Below are positions 42,603 through 51,302 of a stretch of 64,000 bases of DNA, one piece after another. A program made the position numbers and the translations under genes. This DNA comes from Janthinobacterium sp. 61 (GTDB lineage Bacteria > Pseudomonadota > Gammaproteobacteria > Burkholderiales > Burkholderiaceae_D). The notes below the pieces were generated by a model, which worked only from the letters and a program-made list of their open reading frames with translations, did not search any database and was not told where the DNA came from. The DNA is taken from NCBI RefSeq assembly GCF_002846335.1, contig NZ_PJMQ01000001.1:2914001-2978000 (forward strand). Direction: 5' to 3'. How positions within the stretch are numbered: position 1 is the first letter of the stretch; each line of letters begins with the position of its first letter.

Positions 42603-45173
42603 ATGGAAGTATCTCGCGTACGGGCCTTGCGGGGCCCTAACCTCTGGAGCCACGACACTGCCGTGGAAGCCATTGTTTCCTGCACCACGCAGGAACTCGA
42701 CATCGCCCAGCTGCCAGGCTTCGAAGCCCGCCTGCGCGCGCGCTTTCCGCAACTGAGCCCGCTGCAACCGCTGGGCAACTACAACGCCGCGCCGATGGCG
42801 CAGGTGCTGGAACTGGCGGCGCTGGGCCTGCAGGCGCAAGCCGGCTGCCCCGTCACCTTCAGCCGCACCACGCCGACCCTGGAAACGGGTATCTTCCAGG
42901 TCGTCGTCGAATACTCGGAAGAAGCCGTCGGCCGCCTGGCCCTGGAACTGGCGCAACAGCTGTGCCGCGCAGCGCTCGACGATGCACCGTTCGACCTGGC
43001 CGGCGCCCTGCACCAGTTACAGGAACTCGATGAAGACGTGCGCCTGGGCCCCTCCACCGGCGCCATCGTCAACGCCGCCGTGGCCCGCAACATCCCGTTC
43101 CGCCGCCTGACCGAAGGCAGCCTCGTGACGTTCGGCTGGGGCAGCAAGCAGCGCAAGATCCAGGCTGCCGAAATGGACGGTACCAGCGCCATTGCCGAAG
43201 CCATCGCGCAAGACAAGGAACTGACGAAAAAACTGCTCGATTCGGCCGGCGTGCCGGTGCCGCAAGGCCGAGTCGCCGTCGACGCCGACGACGCCTGGGC
43301 TGCCGCCTGCGAGATCGGCTTGCCGGTCGTCGTCAAGCCGAAGGATGGCAACCAGGGCAAGGGCGTGACCGTCAATGTCACCACGCGCGAACAACTGACG
43401 GCCGGCTTCCTCGCGGCGCAGGAATTCCGCGACGACATCCTCGTCGAGCGCTATCTGCCGGGCCACGATTTCCGCTTGCTCGTCATCGGCAACAAGATGG
43501 TGGCAGCAGCCCGCCGCGACCCGCCGCAAGTCGTGGGCGACGGCCAGCACACGGTGCGCGAACTGGTTGACCAGGTCAACCTGGACCCGCGCCGCGGCAG
43601 CGGCCACGCCACCTCGCTGACGAAAATCCGCTTCGACGACATCGCCCTGGCCAGCCTGGCCAAGCAGGGCTATGTGGCCGAATCCGTGCCGCCCGTGGGC
43701 CAGCGTGTGATTTTGCGCAACAACGCCAACCTGTCGACGGGCGGCTCGGCCACCGACGTCACCGTCGACGTGCACCCGGAAGTGGCGGCACGCGCTGTCG
43801 CGGCCGCGCACATGGTGGGCCTGGACATCTGCGGCGTGGACGTGGTTTCCGAAAGCATCTTGAAACCGCTGGAAGAGCAGAACGCCGGCATCGTAGAGGT
43901 GAACGCCGCGCCGGGCCTGCGCATGCACCTGGCGCCGTCGTTCGGCAAGCCGCGCCCCGTGGGTGAAGCCATCATCGCCGCCATGTTCGCCGAGGGCGAC
44001 GATGGCCGCATCCCCGTCGTTGCCGTTACGGGCACCAACGGCAAGACCACCACCGTGCGCCTGATCGCCCACCTGCTCACCACCTCCGGCCTGCGCACGG
44101 GCATGACCAACACCGATGGCGTGTACATCGAAGGACGCCAGATCGACAGCGGCGACTGCAGCGGTCCGCGCAGCGCGCGCAACGTGCTGCTGCACCCTGA
44201 CGTGGACGCGGCCGTGTTCGAGACGGCGCGCGGCGGCATGCTGCGCGAAGGCCTGGCGTTTGACCGCTGCCAGGTCGCCGTGGTGACGAATATCGGCGCG
44301 GGCGACCACCTGGGACTGAACTACATCACCACCGTGGAAGACCTGGCGGTGCTGAAAAGGGTGATCGTGCAGAACGTGGCCGACAGCGGCGTAGCCGTCC
44401 TGAACGCCACCGACCCTGCCGTGGCGCGCATGGCCAAGAATTGCAGCGGCACGGTGACCTTCTTCGCCGCCGACAAGACGCACCCCGTGATGGCCACGCA
44501 CCGCGCGCAAGGCAACCGCGTGGTGTACGTGGAAGACGGCAAACTGGTCGCCGCCCAAGGCAAGGAACGCCATGAAATCGCCCTGTCGCAAGTGCCGATC
44601 ACGCGCAACGGCGCCATCGGCTTCCAGGTCGACAACGTCATGGCTTCTCTGGCCGCCGCCTGGGCCGTCGGCCTGGACTGGAAAACCATCGCGCTGGGCC
44701 TGAAAACCTTTGCCAATGAAGCCGACAATGCGCCGGGCCGCTTCAATGTGTTTGACTACAAGGGCGCCACCCTGATCGCCGACTACGGCCACAATCCGGA
44801 CGCCATCCTGGCGCTGGTGCAAGCCGTCGAAAGCATGCCGGCCAAGCGCCGCCTTGTCGTCATCAGCGGCGCCGGCGACCGCCGCGACGAAGACATCCGC
44901 CAGCAGACGGAAATCCTCGGCGCCGCCTTCGACGACGTGCTGCTGTACCAGGACCAATGCCAGCGCGGCCGCGCCGACGGCGAAGTGGTGGCCTTGCTGC
45001 GCCAGGGCTTGAACGGCGCCAAGCGCACCAGCCATATCGATGAAATCAACGGCGAATTCGTCGCCATCGACAAGGCCCTGGCGCGCTTGAACGAAGGCGA
45101 TCTGTGCCTGATCCTGATCGACCAGGTGGAAGAAGCGCTGGCGCACATCGCCAAGCGCGTCGCCGAAGCGTAA
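42603..45173 (+). CDS. cphA: Cyanophycin synthetase
   Basis: Protein of 856 residues that builds the multi-L-arginyl-poly-L-aspartate storage polymer from Asp, Arg and ATP. N-terminal domain (about 1-160, VRALRGPNLWSHDTAVEAIV); ATP-grasp domain that adds Asp (about 215-470; VVVKPKDGNQGKGVTVNVTT, GIVEVNAAPGLRMHLAPSFG); Mur-ligase domain that adds Arg (about 470-856) with intact P-loop VTGTNGKTTTVRLIAHL at 475-491. It is within 65 bases of the degenerate homologue and ends in a strong terminator. No cyanophycinase or isoaspartyl dipeptidase gene is present in the window. Confidence 0.95.
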   Translation: MEVSRVRALRGPNLWSHDTAVEAIVSCTTQELDIAQLPGFEARLRARFPQLSPLQPLGNYNAAPMAQVLELAALGLQAQAGCPVTFSRTTPTLETGIFQVVVEYSEEAVGRLALELAQQLCRAALDDAPFDLAGALHQLQELDEDVRLGPSTGAIVNAAVARNIPFRRLTEGSLVTFGWGSKQRKIQAAEMDGTSAIAEAIAQDKELTKKLLDSAGVPVPQGRVAVDADDAWAAACEIGLPVVVKPKDGNQGKGVTVNVTTREQLTAGFLAAQEFRDDILVERYLPGHDFRLLVIGNKMVAAARRDPPQVVGDGQHTVRELVDQVNLDPRRGSGHATSLTKIRFDDIALASLAKQGYVAESVPPVGQRVILRNNANLSTGGSATDVTVDVHPEVAARAVAAAHMVGLDICGVDVVSESILKPLEEQNAGIVEVNAAPGLRMHLAPSFGKPRPVGEAIIAAMFAEGDDGRIPVVAVTGTNGKTTTVRLIAHLLTTSGLRTGMTNTDGVYIEGRQIDSGDCSGPRSARNVLLHPDVDAAVFETARGGMLREGLAFDRCQVAVVTNIGAGDHLGLNYITTVEDLAVLKRVIVQNVADSGVAVLNATDPAVARMAKNCSGTVTFFAADKTHPVMATHRAQGNRVVYVEDGKLVAAQGKERHEIALSQVPITRNGAIGFQVDNVMASLAAAWAVGLDWKTIALGLKTFANEADNAPGRFNVFDYKGATLIADYGHNPDAILALVQAVESMPAKRRLVVISGAGDRRDEDIRQQTEILGAAFDDVLLYQDQCQRGRADGEVVALLRQGLNGAKRTSHIDEINGEFVAIDKALARLNEGDLCLILIDQVEEALAHIAKRVAEA

Positions 45174-45192
45174 GCGCAGCCTCACGGCATGC

Positions 45193-45219
45193 AAGGGCGG
45201 CCTGCGGGCCGCCCTTTTT
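45193..45219 (+). terminator. Rho-independent terminator after cphA
   Basis: AAGGGCGGCC (45193-45202) pairs with GGCCGCCCTT (45207-45216) over loop TGCG, and T continues to 45219. It closes the synthetase operon. Confidence 0.92.
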
Positions 45220-45324
45220 ATTGCCTTGTGAAATCTATCCGACAGTGGAGTGATCTGGCACAAAGTGGCGCCGCCGGCGCGCTTTTATGCTGGCAACCTG
45301 ACTAGCGAACCCGGCGGGGACAGC

Positions 45325-45591
45325 ATGCGCGATGCACAGCAGGTCGATGCACAGTTATTTCAACCCGACATCCCGGTGCGGCTTGCCATGCGCACGGCGG
45401 CACTGGTCGAGCATGCACTGGCCTTGCAGGAAATGGCTGGCACGGGCGCCGCCGCCCTGTTCCTGCATTGCCACGACGTGCCGCTGCCCACCGCCTTGCG
45501 CGTGCTGACGACGGGACCGCGCCGCCAACCGGCCGGGCCGCACCTGTTTGCCCGCCTGCGTCCGCGCACGGCTGCCCTGGTGCAAGGCTAG
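45325..45591 (+). CDS. Small hypothetical protein
   Basis: An 88-residue reading frame from ATG 45325 (GGGGAC just before it) with the high third-position GC typical of local genes. It contains LAMRTAALVEHALALQEMAG, then TALRVLTTGPRRQPAGPHLF, and has no recognisable domain, signal peptide or membrane helix. An in-frame ATG lies earlier at 45250, but the sequence between does not look coding. It stands between cphA and the RpiR gene. Alternatives on the other strand look weaker. Confidence 0.5.
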   Translation: MRDAQQVDAQLFQPDIPVRLAMRTAALVEHALALQEMAGTGAAALFLHCHDVPLPTALRVLTTGPRRQPAGPHLFARLRPRTAALVQG

Positions 45592-45654
45592 CAGCTACCG
45601 GCGCGCTGACGAATCCTGTACCATCGCCGCAAGCTATTAATCTGAGGCACGACG

Positions 45655-46554
45655 ATGCAGGCAGCGACACCCCACGACCCCTATGCGGCACTGATGGCCC
45701 TGATCAAGGCGCGCCATGCGGAGCTGAGTCCGCAATTCCAGGCCGGCGCCCGCTACCTGGCCGACCATCCGGACGAGGTGGCCGTGTCATCGATGCGCAG
45801 CATTGCCGCGCGTGCCCAGGTGCAGTCGGCCGCCCTGGTACGCCTGGCGCAGCAACTGGGATTTGCCGGCTGGCCGGAACTCAAAGCCATCTTCGTGGAG
45901 CGCCTGCGCGCGGGGCCAAGCGGTTACGCGGCAAAGGCCGGTGCGCTGGCCGGCAAAGAAGGGAAAGTGCGCGACCTGGTCACCGAAGTGTTCACGGTGC
46001 AGCAGCGCAACCTGGCCGCCACGGAAAGCGCCAACCACGCCGCACTGGACGCGGCCGCCAATCTGCTGCAGGCGGCGCCCCGCGTGCACGTGGCCGGCTT
46101 TCGCGCCGCCCACCCCATCGCGTATACCCTGCACTACCTGTACCGGCTGCTGCGCCCCAGCGTACAGCTGCTGAGCGGCCAGGGCGGCACCCTGGAAATG
46201 GACTTGCGCGCCCTGCAGGCGGGTGAAGCCGTCGTCGTCGTCAGCTTCGCGCCGTATTCCAGTGAAGCGCTGCTGGTGGCGCAGATGGCGCGCCAGGCCG
46301 GCTGCCAGGTGGTCGCCATCAGCGACAGCGCCATGTCGCCGCTGGCCCTGCAGGCCGACGCCAGCATCGTCATCGCCGTCGACAGCCCCTCGTTCTTCCC
46401 CTCCATCGTGGCCGGCGTCGCGGCCGTGGAAAGCCTGGTGGAATTGCTGGTGTCGCGCGGCGGGCCGGATGCCGTCACGGCCATCGGCGCGGCGGAAAGC
46501 CAGTTGCGGGCGCTGGGTGCTTACGCAAAAACATCAAATGATGTAATTTCATAA
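45655..46554 (+). CDS. MurR/RpiR family transcriptional regulator
   Basis: Protein of 299 residues. The N-terminal helix-turn-helix (about 15-90; SSMRSIAARAQVQSAALVRL, QQLGFAGWPELKAIFVERLR) is followed by a SIS sugar-isomerase-like domain (about 135-270; RVHVAGFRAAHPIAYTLHYL, AVVVVSFAPYSSEALLVAQM). The family senses phosphorylated sugars or related small molecules. A palindrome and a good promoter for the downstream aminotransferase lie at its 3' end, suggesting it controls that gene. Confidence 0.92.
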   Translation: MQAATPHDPYAALMALIKARHAELSPQFQAGARYLADHPDEVAVSSMRSIAARAQVQSAALVRLAQQLGFAGWPELKAIFVERLRAGPSGYAAKAGALAGKEGKVRDLVTEVFTVQQRNLAATESANHAALDAAANLLQAAPRVHVAGFRAAHPIAYTLHYLYRLLRPSVQLLSGQGGTLEMDLRALQAGEAVVVVSFAPYSSEALLVAQMARQAGCQVVAISDSAMSPLALQADASIVIAVDSPSFFPSIVAGVAAVESLVELLVSRGGPDAVTAIGAAESQLRALGAYAKTSNDVIS

Positions 46555-46598
46555 AAAATACATCGAACGTTGCAATTCGGTGCGGCGCATCCTATAAT
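46531..46598 (+). promoter_or_regulatory. Candidate RpiR operator and promoter for the aminotransferase gene
   Basis: ACATCA-AA-TGATGT (46531-46544) is a perfect inverted repeat straddling the end of the regulator gene; a third half-site, TACATC, lies at 46559-46564. Promoter: -35 TTGCAA (46570-46575), a 17-base spacer and -10 TATAAT (46593-46598). The spacing fits repression by the upstream RpiR protein. Binding is inferred. Confidence 0.65.
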
Positions 46599-46633
46599 CG
46601 GCCCTCTCCCCTTGCCGATAAGAAAGCGATGCC

Positions 46634-47956
46634 ATGAGCCATGTCTTCCACCGCAGCTTGAGTAGCAGCTATCCCGTCGCCATTGGCGGCGATGGCCCTT
46701 ACCTGATCGATGCGGATGGCAAGCGCTACCTGGACGCCTGCGGCGGCGCGGCCGTGTCTTGCCTCGGCCATTCGGATGCAGCCGTCATCGCCGCCGTGCA
46801 GCAGCAGATTGCCAGCATGGCGTACGCACACAGCTCCTTCTTTACCAGCGAACCGATGGAGCAGCTGGCAGATTTCCTCGTCGCCCGGGCACCAGCCGAC
46901 ATCGACAGCGTGTATTTCGTCTCGGGCGGCTCGGAAGCGGTGGAAAGCGCGCTCAAACTGGCGCGCCAGTATTTCGTCGAGCGGGGCCAGCCGCAACGCC
47001 GCCACATCATCGCGCGCCGCCAGAGCTACCACGGCAACACCCTGGGCGCCCTGGCCACGGGTGGCAACGCCTGGCGCCGCCAGCAGTTCGAGCCGCTGCT
47101 AGTCGACGTGATGCATGTGTCGCCATGCTACGCCTGGCGCGACCAGCGAGCCCATGAAACGGATGCTGACTACGTTGCGCGCCTGGGCCAGGAACTGGAA
47201 GACAATATCGCCGCACTGGGCGCGGACAAGGTCATGGCCTTCATCGCCGAACCCGTCGTCGGCGCCACGGCCGGCGCCCTACCCGCCGTCACCGGCTACT
47301 TCCAGCGCATGCGCGAGATCTGCCAGCGCCACGGCATACTCCTGATCCTCGACGAAGTCATGTGCGGCATGGGACGCACGGGCAGCCTGTTCGCCTGCGA
47401 GCAGGAAGGCATCACGGCCGACCTGATCTGCGTCGCCAAGGGCCTGGGCGCCGGCTACCAGCCCATCGGCGCCGTCATGGTATCCAAAGACATCCGCGAC
47501 ACCCTCCGCGCCGGCACGGGCTTCTTCCAGCACGGCCACACCTATATCGGCCACGCCACCGCCTGCGCCGCCGCCCTGGCTGTGCAGCGGCAAATCGAGG
47601 AACGCGATTTGCTGGCCAACGTGCGCGCCATGGGCGACTTGCTGCAAGAGCGGTTGCGCCAGCGCTTCGACGACCATGCGCACGTGGGCGACATCCGTGG
47701 CCGCGGCCTGTTCCTGGGCCTGGAACTGGTGCAGGAGCGCGCCAGCAAGCAGCCATTCGACCCGGCCCGCCGCCTGCATGCGCGCATCAAGGCGCACGCC
47801 ATGCAAGACGGACTGATGTGCTACCCCATGGGCGGCACCATCGACGGCCAGCACGGCGACCACATCCTGCTGGCGCCGCCCTACATCATCAACGCCAGCC
47901 ATGTCGATGAAATCGTCGACAAGCTGGGAGCGGCCATCGATGCCTGCGTGGCATAG
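46634..47956 (+). CDS. Class III (ornithine-type) aminotransferase
   Basis: Protein of 440 residues using pyridoxal phosphate. Family features: HIIARRQSYHGNTLGALATG, EPVVGATAGALPAVTGYFQR, LILDEVMCGMGRTGSLFACE (Asp contacts the cofactor) and VAKGLGAGYQPIGAVMVS with the Schiff-base Lys. The start at ATG 46634 matches the family N-terminus. It has its own consensus promoter behind a probable RpiR operator. The substrate cannot be read from sequence; proximity to the cyanophycin genes makes an arginine- or lysine-derived amine or amino acid possible, but this is a guess. Confidence 0.92.
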   Translation: MSHVFHRSLSSSYPVAIGGDGPYLIDADGKRYLDACGGAAVSCLGHSDAAVIAAVQQQIASMAYAHSSFFTSEPMEQLADFLVARAPADIDSVYFVSGGSEAVESALKLARQYFVERGQPQRRHIIARRQSYHGNTLGALATGGNAWRRQQFEPLLVDVMHVSPCYAWRDQRAHETDADYVARLGQELEDNIAALGADKVMAFIAEPVVGATAGALPAVTGYFQRMREICQRHGILLILDEVMCGMGRTGSLFACEQEGITADLICVAKGLGAGYQPIGAVMVSKDIRDTLRAGTGFFQHGHTYIGHATACAAALAVQRQIEERDLLANVRAMGDLLQERLRQRFDDHAHVGDIRGRGLFLGLELVQERASKQPFDPARRLHARIKAHAMQDGLMCYPMGGTIDGQHGDHILLAPPYIINASHVDEIVDKLGAAIDACVA

Positions 47957-48028
47957 CCGCGCATGCCTGCGGCAGAAGCGCGCTAAGGACTCTGCCACCA
48001 ACTTTTGTTCACTCCTTGTCAATATTAA

Positions 48029-48057
48029 TTGACTTATTCTAAACAATAGTTTTAAAT
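48029..48057 (+). promoter_or_regulatory. Promoter of the kinase-TPR operon
   Basis: TTGACT (48029-48034), a 17-base spacer and TTAAAT (48052-48057) in an AT-rich stretch 100 bases before the kinase start. The 47957-48156 gap holds no gene. Confidence 0.65.
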
Positions 48058-48156
48058 CAGGAAGTTACTCAAAATCAATCATCTTGAGCATGCAGCCATC
48101 GCATTGAGCCTCTCGATGCTGGATGCCCACGCTGATGCACTCTGAAGCCAAGGTAT

Positions 48157-50391
48157 ATGGAACTGCTCGACCCCCTGCGTCAGACCCAGTCGCAAGACGA
48201 CACTATCAGCGGGCACTACGAAGTGCGCCGCTTGCTGGGCGAAGGCGGTTTCGGCCATGTATTCGAAGCCTGGGATGCCAAGCTGTGCCGTAGTGTGGCG
48301 CTGAAGCGGCTGAAACCGCAAGCTGACGTGCTGCATCCGGAAAAACTCATCAATGAAGCGCGCCTGGCTGCCTCGCTCAAGCATGCCGCCTTCGTGCGCA
48401 TCTTCGCCATCGAGGGCCAGGGCACGAGCCAGTCCATCGTCATGGAACTGGTCGAAGGCCAGACCTTGGGCCAGTTCATGCACAGCGGCAAGGCTGACCT
48501 GCAAGCGGCGCTCGACATCGCCTACCAGATCGCCGACGCCATGGACGAGGCGCACGCCATGGACCTCGTGCACGGCGACCTGAAACCGTCGAACCTGATG
48601 CTGGAAGCGGATGGCAAGGTACGCATCCTCGACTTCGGCCTGGCCCGCCACATCGACCCGCAAGCGACCCAAACGACCACCCTGTGCGATCTGCAGGGCA
48701 CGATCGCCTACATGTCGCCCGAACGCCTGATGGGCCGCCTGCCCGACACGCGCGGCGACGTCTACGCGCTGGGCGCCATGCTGTACGAAATGCTGGCCGG
48801 CCAGCGCCACTTCGCCCACCTGAACGGCCTGGCCCTGGCCGCCGCCCACATGCAGGCGACGGAAGCGTGGCCCGATCTGCCCGACTCCGTCCCGCCCGCC
48901 ATCAACGCCCTAGTGCGCGCGATGACGGCGCACGACCCGGCCGAACGGCCACGCACCATGCGCGATGTGCGCGAGGCGATCGGAAGGCGAGACGGGGAAG
49001 CAGCGACATTGACGCCACCGATCGTAGCGGTGCCATCAGTAGAGGTGGCACCCACGTTGTCCATTCGCCTGCCGATACCGCGCAAGCGCACCTTGCAAAC
49101 GGGTGCAGCGGTCGTCCTGCTGACGGTGGTAGCGGCTTGGCAATGGCCAACTATAGTGCCCACTTTAAAGTCTTTTGTCACCGGAGAAGAAGCGCCGGAT
49201 CCATATTCCGAAATTGCCAGCATCGCGTCTGGAATGAAGGCGTTGCGTGCATTTGATCGTGATAGCAGCCAAAAGCAGGCGATCGAAGATTTCAGCACCG
49301 TACTTAAACACAATCCTGAACATGCAGCTGCCAATGCAGGCCTGTCGCTGGCTTTCACGCTACGCTATATGGGTACCAGCCGCGACGAAACCTGGTTGCA
49401 ACGCGCGGATGTCGCTGCGAAACAGGCATTGACTACAGACGACCAATTAGCTTTGGCCCATGTGGCGCAGGCATGGGTTCTTGAACACCATGGCGAACGT
49501 GCGCAAGCACTGCAAGAGATCACCACCGCATTGAATCTGGACCCAAGCAATGCACTCGGCATGTACGGCAAGGCGCGCTTGCTTATCCAAGCACAAAAAT
49601 TTGACTTGGCGCGGGAGGTAATCGATAAGGCTCTCACACTTTATCCCAAAGATACCCCTTTCATTTCGATGCTGGGCAGAATGCACTACAACCTCGGCAA
49701 TTACACCGAAGCTGAAAAACTGTTTCGAACGGTGATAGAGATGACTCCTCAGGTGGCGGAGACATATGCCCAGCTCAGCGCCACGCTTGAACGCCTGAAT
49801 CGTAGCGATGAGGCCCTGCATGTTCTGCAACAGGGACTGCAAGTGCATCCCGACTGGGAGCTATACACCAACCTGGGCAACGCTCTGTTTAATCGGGGCG
49901 ACTATCTGGGGGCGGTACAGGCATTTAAAAATGCCGTATCGGAAAACAAAGGCAATCCTGGCAACTACCTGCTATGGGCAAACCTGGCAGATGCTCAACG
50001 CTGGGTTCCCGGCCAGCTTGAGTTGTCGCGCGACTCATATCGTCGTGCGATCACTTTGATTAAAGTCGTCCTGAAACGCATGCCTGACGACCCGAAAGCC
50101 CACTCGCGCCTCGCGCTGTATTCAGCCTATGCGGGCTTGCGAGACGATGCGCTGGAGCACTTAGCACAAGCAATCCGGCTTGCTCCCACCTTGCCAGATA
50201 CGTTTTTCAGGGCGACGCTAACCTATGAGCTGACAGGTAGGCGCAACGAAGCGATCGCAACACTAAGACAGGCCATAGCGCTTGGCTACCCTCTCAACCT
50301 GATCGAATCTTCCCCTGATCTGTTGACACTCCGGCGAGATGCTCGCTACCAGAAGCTACTTATTGACATGGAAAGAAAGCAGAAAACATGA
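48157..50391 (+). CDS. Ser/Thr protein kinase with C-terminal TPR repeats
   Basis: Protein of 744 residues. The kinase domain covers about 20-275: glycine loop LLGEGGFGHVFEAWD, ATP-binding Lys50 in VALKRLK, catalytic loop HGDLKPSN (139-146, with Gly where most kinases have Arg) and DFG at 159-161. One membrane helix follows at about 313-331, then TPR repeats (about 355-720, for example ALQEITTALNLDPSNALGMY and AEKLFRTVIEMTPQVAETYA) outside the membrane. The first 990 bases have high-GC codons; from about 49150 the GC falls sharply. AAGG is just before ATG. Ends in ATGA overlap with the next gene. Substrate unknown. Confidence 0.92.
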   Translation: MELLDPLRQTQSQDDTISGHYEVRRLLGEGGFGHVFEAWDAKLCRSVALKRLKPQADVLHPEKLINEARLAASLKHAAFVRIFAIEGQGTSQSIVMELVEGQTLGQFMHSGKADLQAALDIAYQIADAMDEAHAMDLVHGDLKPSNLMLEADGKVRILDFGLARHIDPQATQTTTLCDLQGTIAYMSPERLMGRLPDTRGDVYALGAMLYEMLAGQRHFAHLNGLALAAAHMQATEAWPDLPDSVPPAINALVRAMTAHDPAERPRTMRDVREAIGRRDGEAATLTPPIVAVPSVEVAPTLSIRLPIPRKRTLQTGAAVVLLTVVAAWQWPTIVPTLKSFVTGEEAPDPYSEIASIASGMKALRAFDRDSSQKQAIEDFSTVLKHNPEHAAANAGLSLAFTLRYMGTSRDETWLQRADVAAKQALTTDDQLALAHVAQAWVLEHHGERAQALQEITTALNLDPSNALGMYGKARLLIQAQKFDLAREVIDKALTLYPKDTPFISMLGRMHYNLGNYTEAEKLFRTVIEMTPQVAETYAQLSATLERLNRSDEALHVLQQGLQVHPDWELYTNLGNALFNRGDYLGAVQAFKNAVSENKGNPGNYLLWANLADAQRWVPGQLELSRDSYRRAITLIKVVLKRMPDDPKAHSRLALYSAYAGLRDDALEHLAQAIRLAPTLPDTFFRATLTYELTGRRNEAIATLRQAIALGYPLNLIESSPDLLTLRRDARYQKLLIDMERKQKT

Positions 50392-50945
50392 CGTACGAAA
50401 AACCCTGGATGAAGTTATCTATCCACTTTGATGCAGACCAGATCACCAACCAACTCGACTATGCATTTACGTCCTGCGACGGCAGCGCTGACCCGCGCCA
50501 CGGCCCCTACATGGGTGGAGTACACTTCCAGCAGGGCCAACACGTTTATCTGGAAGTCAATTGCTGTGGCAGCAAAGACAGTGGTTTCACATCCTTCCAG
50601 ATTGTTGATTGTTGCCTAATCAGCGTACCTCAGCTGACCCAAATCGGCCCCGATGTCCCTACACGCTACTCCCTGCCATCACCCTTCCTGCAATCGATCG
50701 GCGCCACGTATCAGGTGCCATTGGATTTCGAGTCCCATTTATTACCGCCTGATCCAGCCCTGCCCGATCTACGCCGCATTCGCCAAGAGTGGAAACACAA
50801 TCTTGACGTCGGCCAGAGCAAGGGTCGCTGGGAACTCTCGTTCGTATTGACAGTACGCATCATCCGCGGCGAACAAGACTTGCCAGAATTGCGCGTATTC
50901 AGTTTTGATCCTGAGGCTTCGGTAGGTGGGCGAGTCGAGATGTAA
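50388..50945 (+). CDS. Hypothetical protein co-translated with the kinase
   Basis: I do not recognise this 185-residue protein. It has no signal peptide or membrane helix. Features: MKLSIHFDADQITNQLDYAF at the start, HVYLEVNCCGSKDSGFTSFQ with paired Cys, a Pro-rich middle (SHLLPPDPALPDLRRIRQEW), and a beta-rich end (RWELSFVLTVRIIRG). Its ATG overlaps the kinase stop by four bases, so both are made together, and it shares the kinase 3' half's lower GC. It could be a substrate or regulator of the kinase; that is inference. Confidence 0.8.
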   Translation: MTYEKPWMKLSIHFDADQITNQLDYAFTSCDGSADPRHGPYMGGVHFQQGQHVYLEVNCCGSKDSGFTSFQIVDCCLISVPQLTQIGPDVPTRYSLPSPFLQSIGATYQVPLDFESHLLPPDPALPDLRRIRQEWKHNLDVGQSKGRWELSFVLTVRIIRGEQDLPELRVFSFDPEASVGGRVEM

Positions 50946-51302
50946 TCTCTACAGTCCCAGACAAACGATTTGCCTCCAGCCGTGAGTGAATATCGAATAA
51001 CGGCAATTCAGGTTCAGAAAATCTGGGGCGTACGACGGCAACAGCTACTGGACCTAAGCCTGAAGCCCGTCAATATGCAAACTTTCAGTTCTACCATCAG
51101 CTAGATACCCGAAGCCGCGCCCCCTCCACCGGCGCGGCTTTTTCACATCCGCACGCAATACGCCGCCCCGCCTGCCGAAAGCGGTAAAATGACGGCCTTG
51201 GACTCAAGCCTCGCCTGGCAGCGCGGCCTTGAACGCACACAGCACCACCCACAGCCCGGCAGGCACGCCTTTCCCTGCCGCCGGACCAACGACAAAGAAC
51301 AC
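50946..51302. other. Intergenic region between the kinase operon and mutS
   Basis: The first 165 bases continue the low-GC composition of the preceding two genes and hold nothing coding that I can support. A strong terminator lies at 51112-51143. From about 51144 the composition returns to the local average. No clear promoter for mutS is visible. Confidence 0.55.
51112..51143 (+). terminator. Rho-independent terminator of the kinase operon
   Basis: AAGCCGCGCC (51112-51121) pairs with GGCGCGGCTT (51131-51140) over a nine-base loop, with T continuing to 51143. Confidence 0.9.

Noticed and set aside
43017..45263. A long open frame on the minus strand opposite cphA.
   Set aside because: Same antisense pattern; the plus strand carries intact ATP-grasp and Mur-ligase motifs.
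45302..45691. Minus-strand open frames opposite the small protein at 45325-45591.
   Set aside because: Weaker codon pattern and no ribosome site; the plus frame is favoured.
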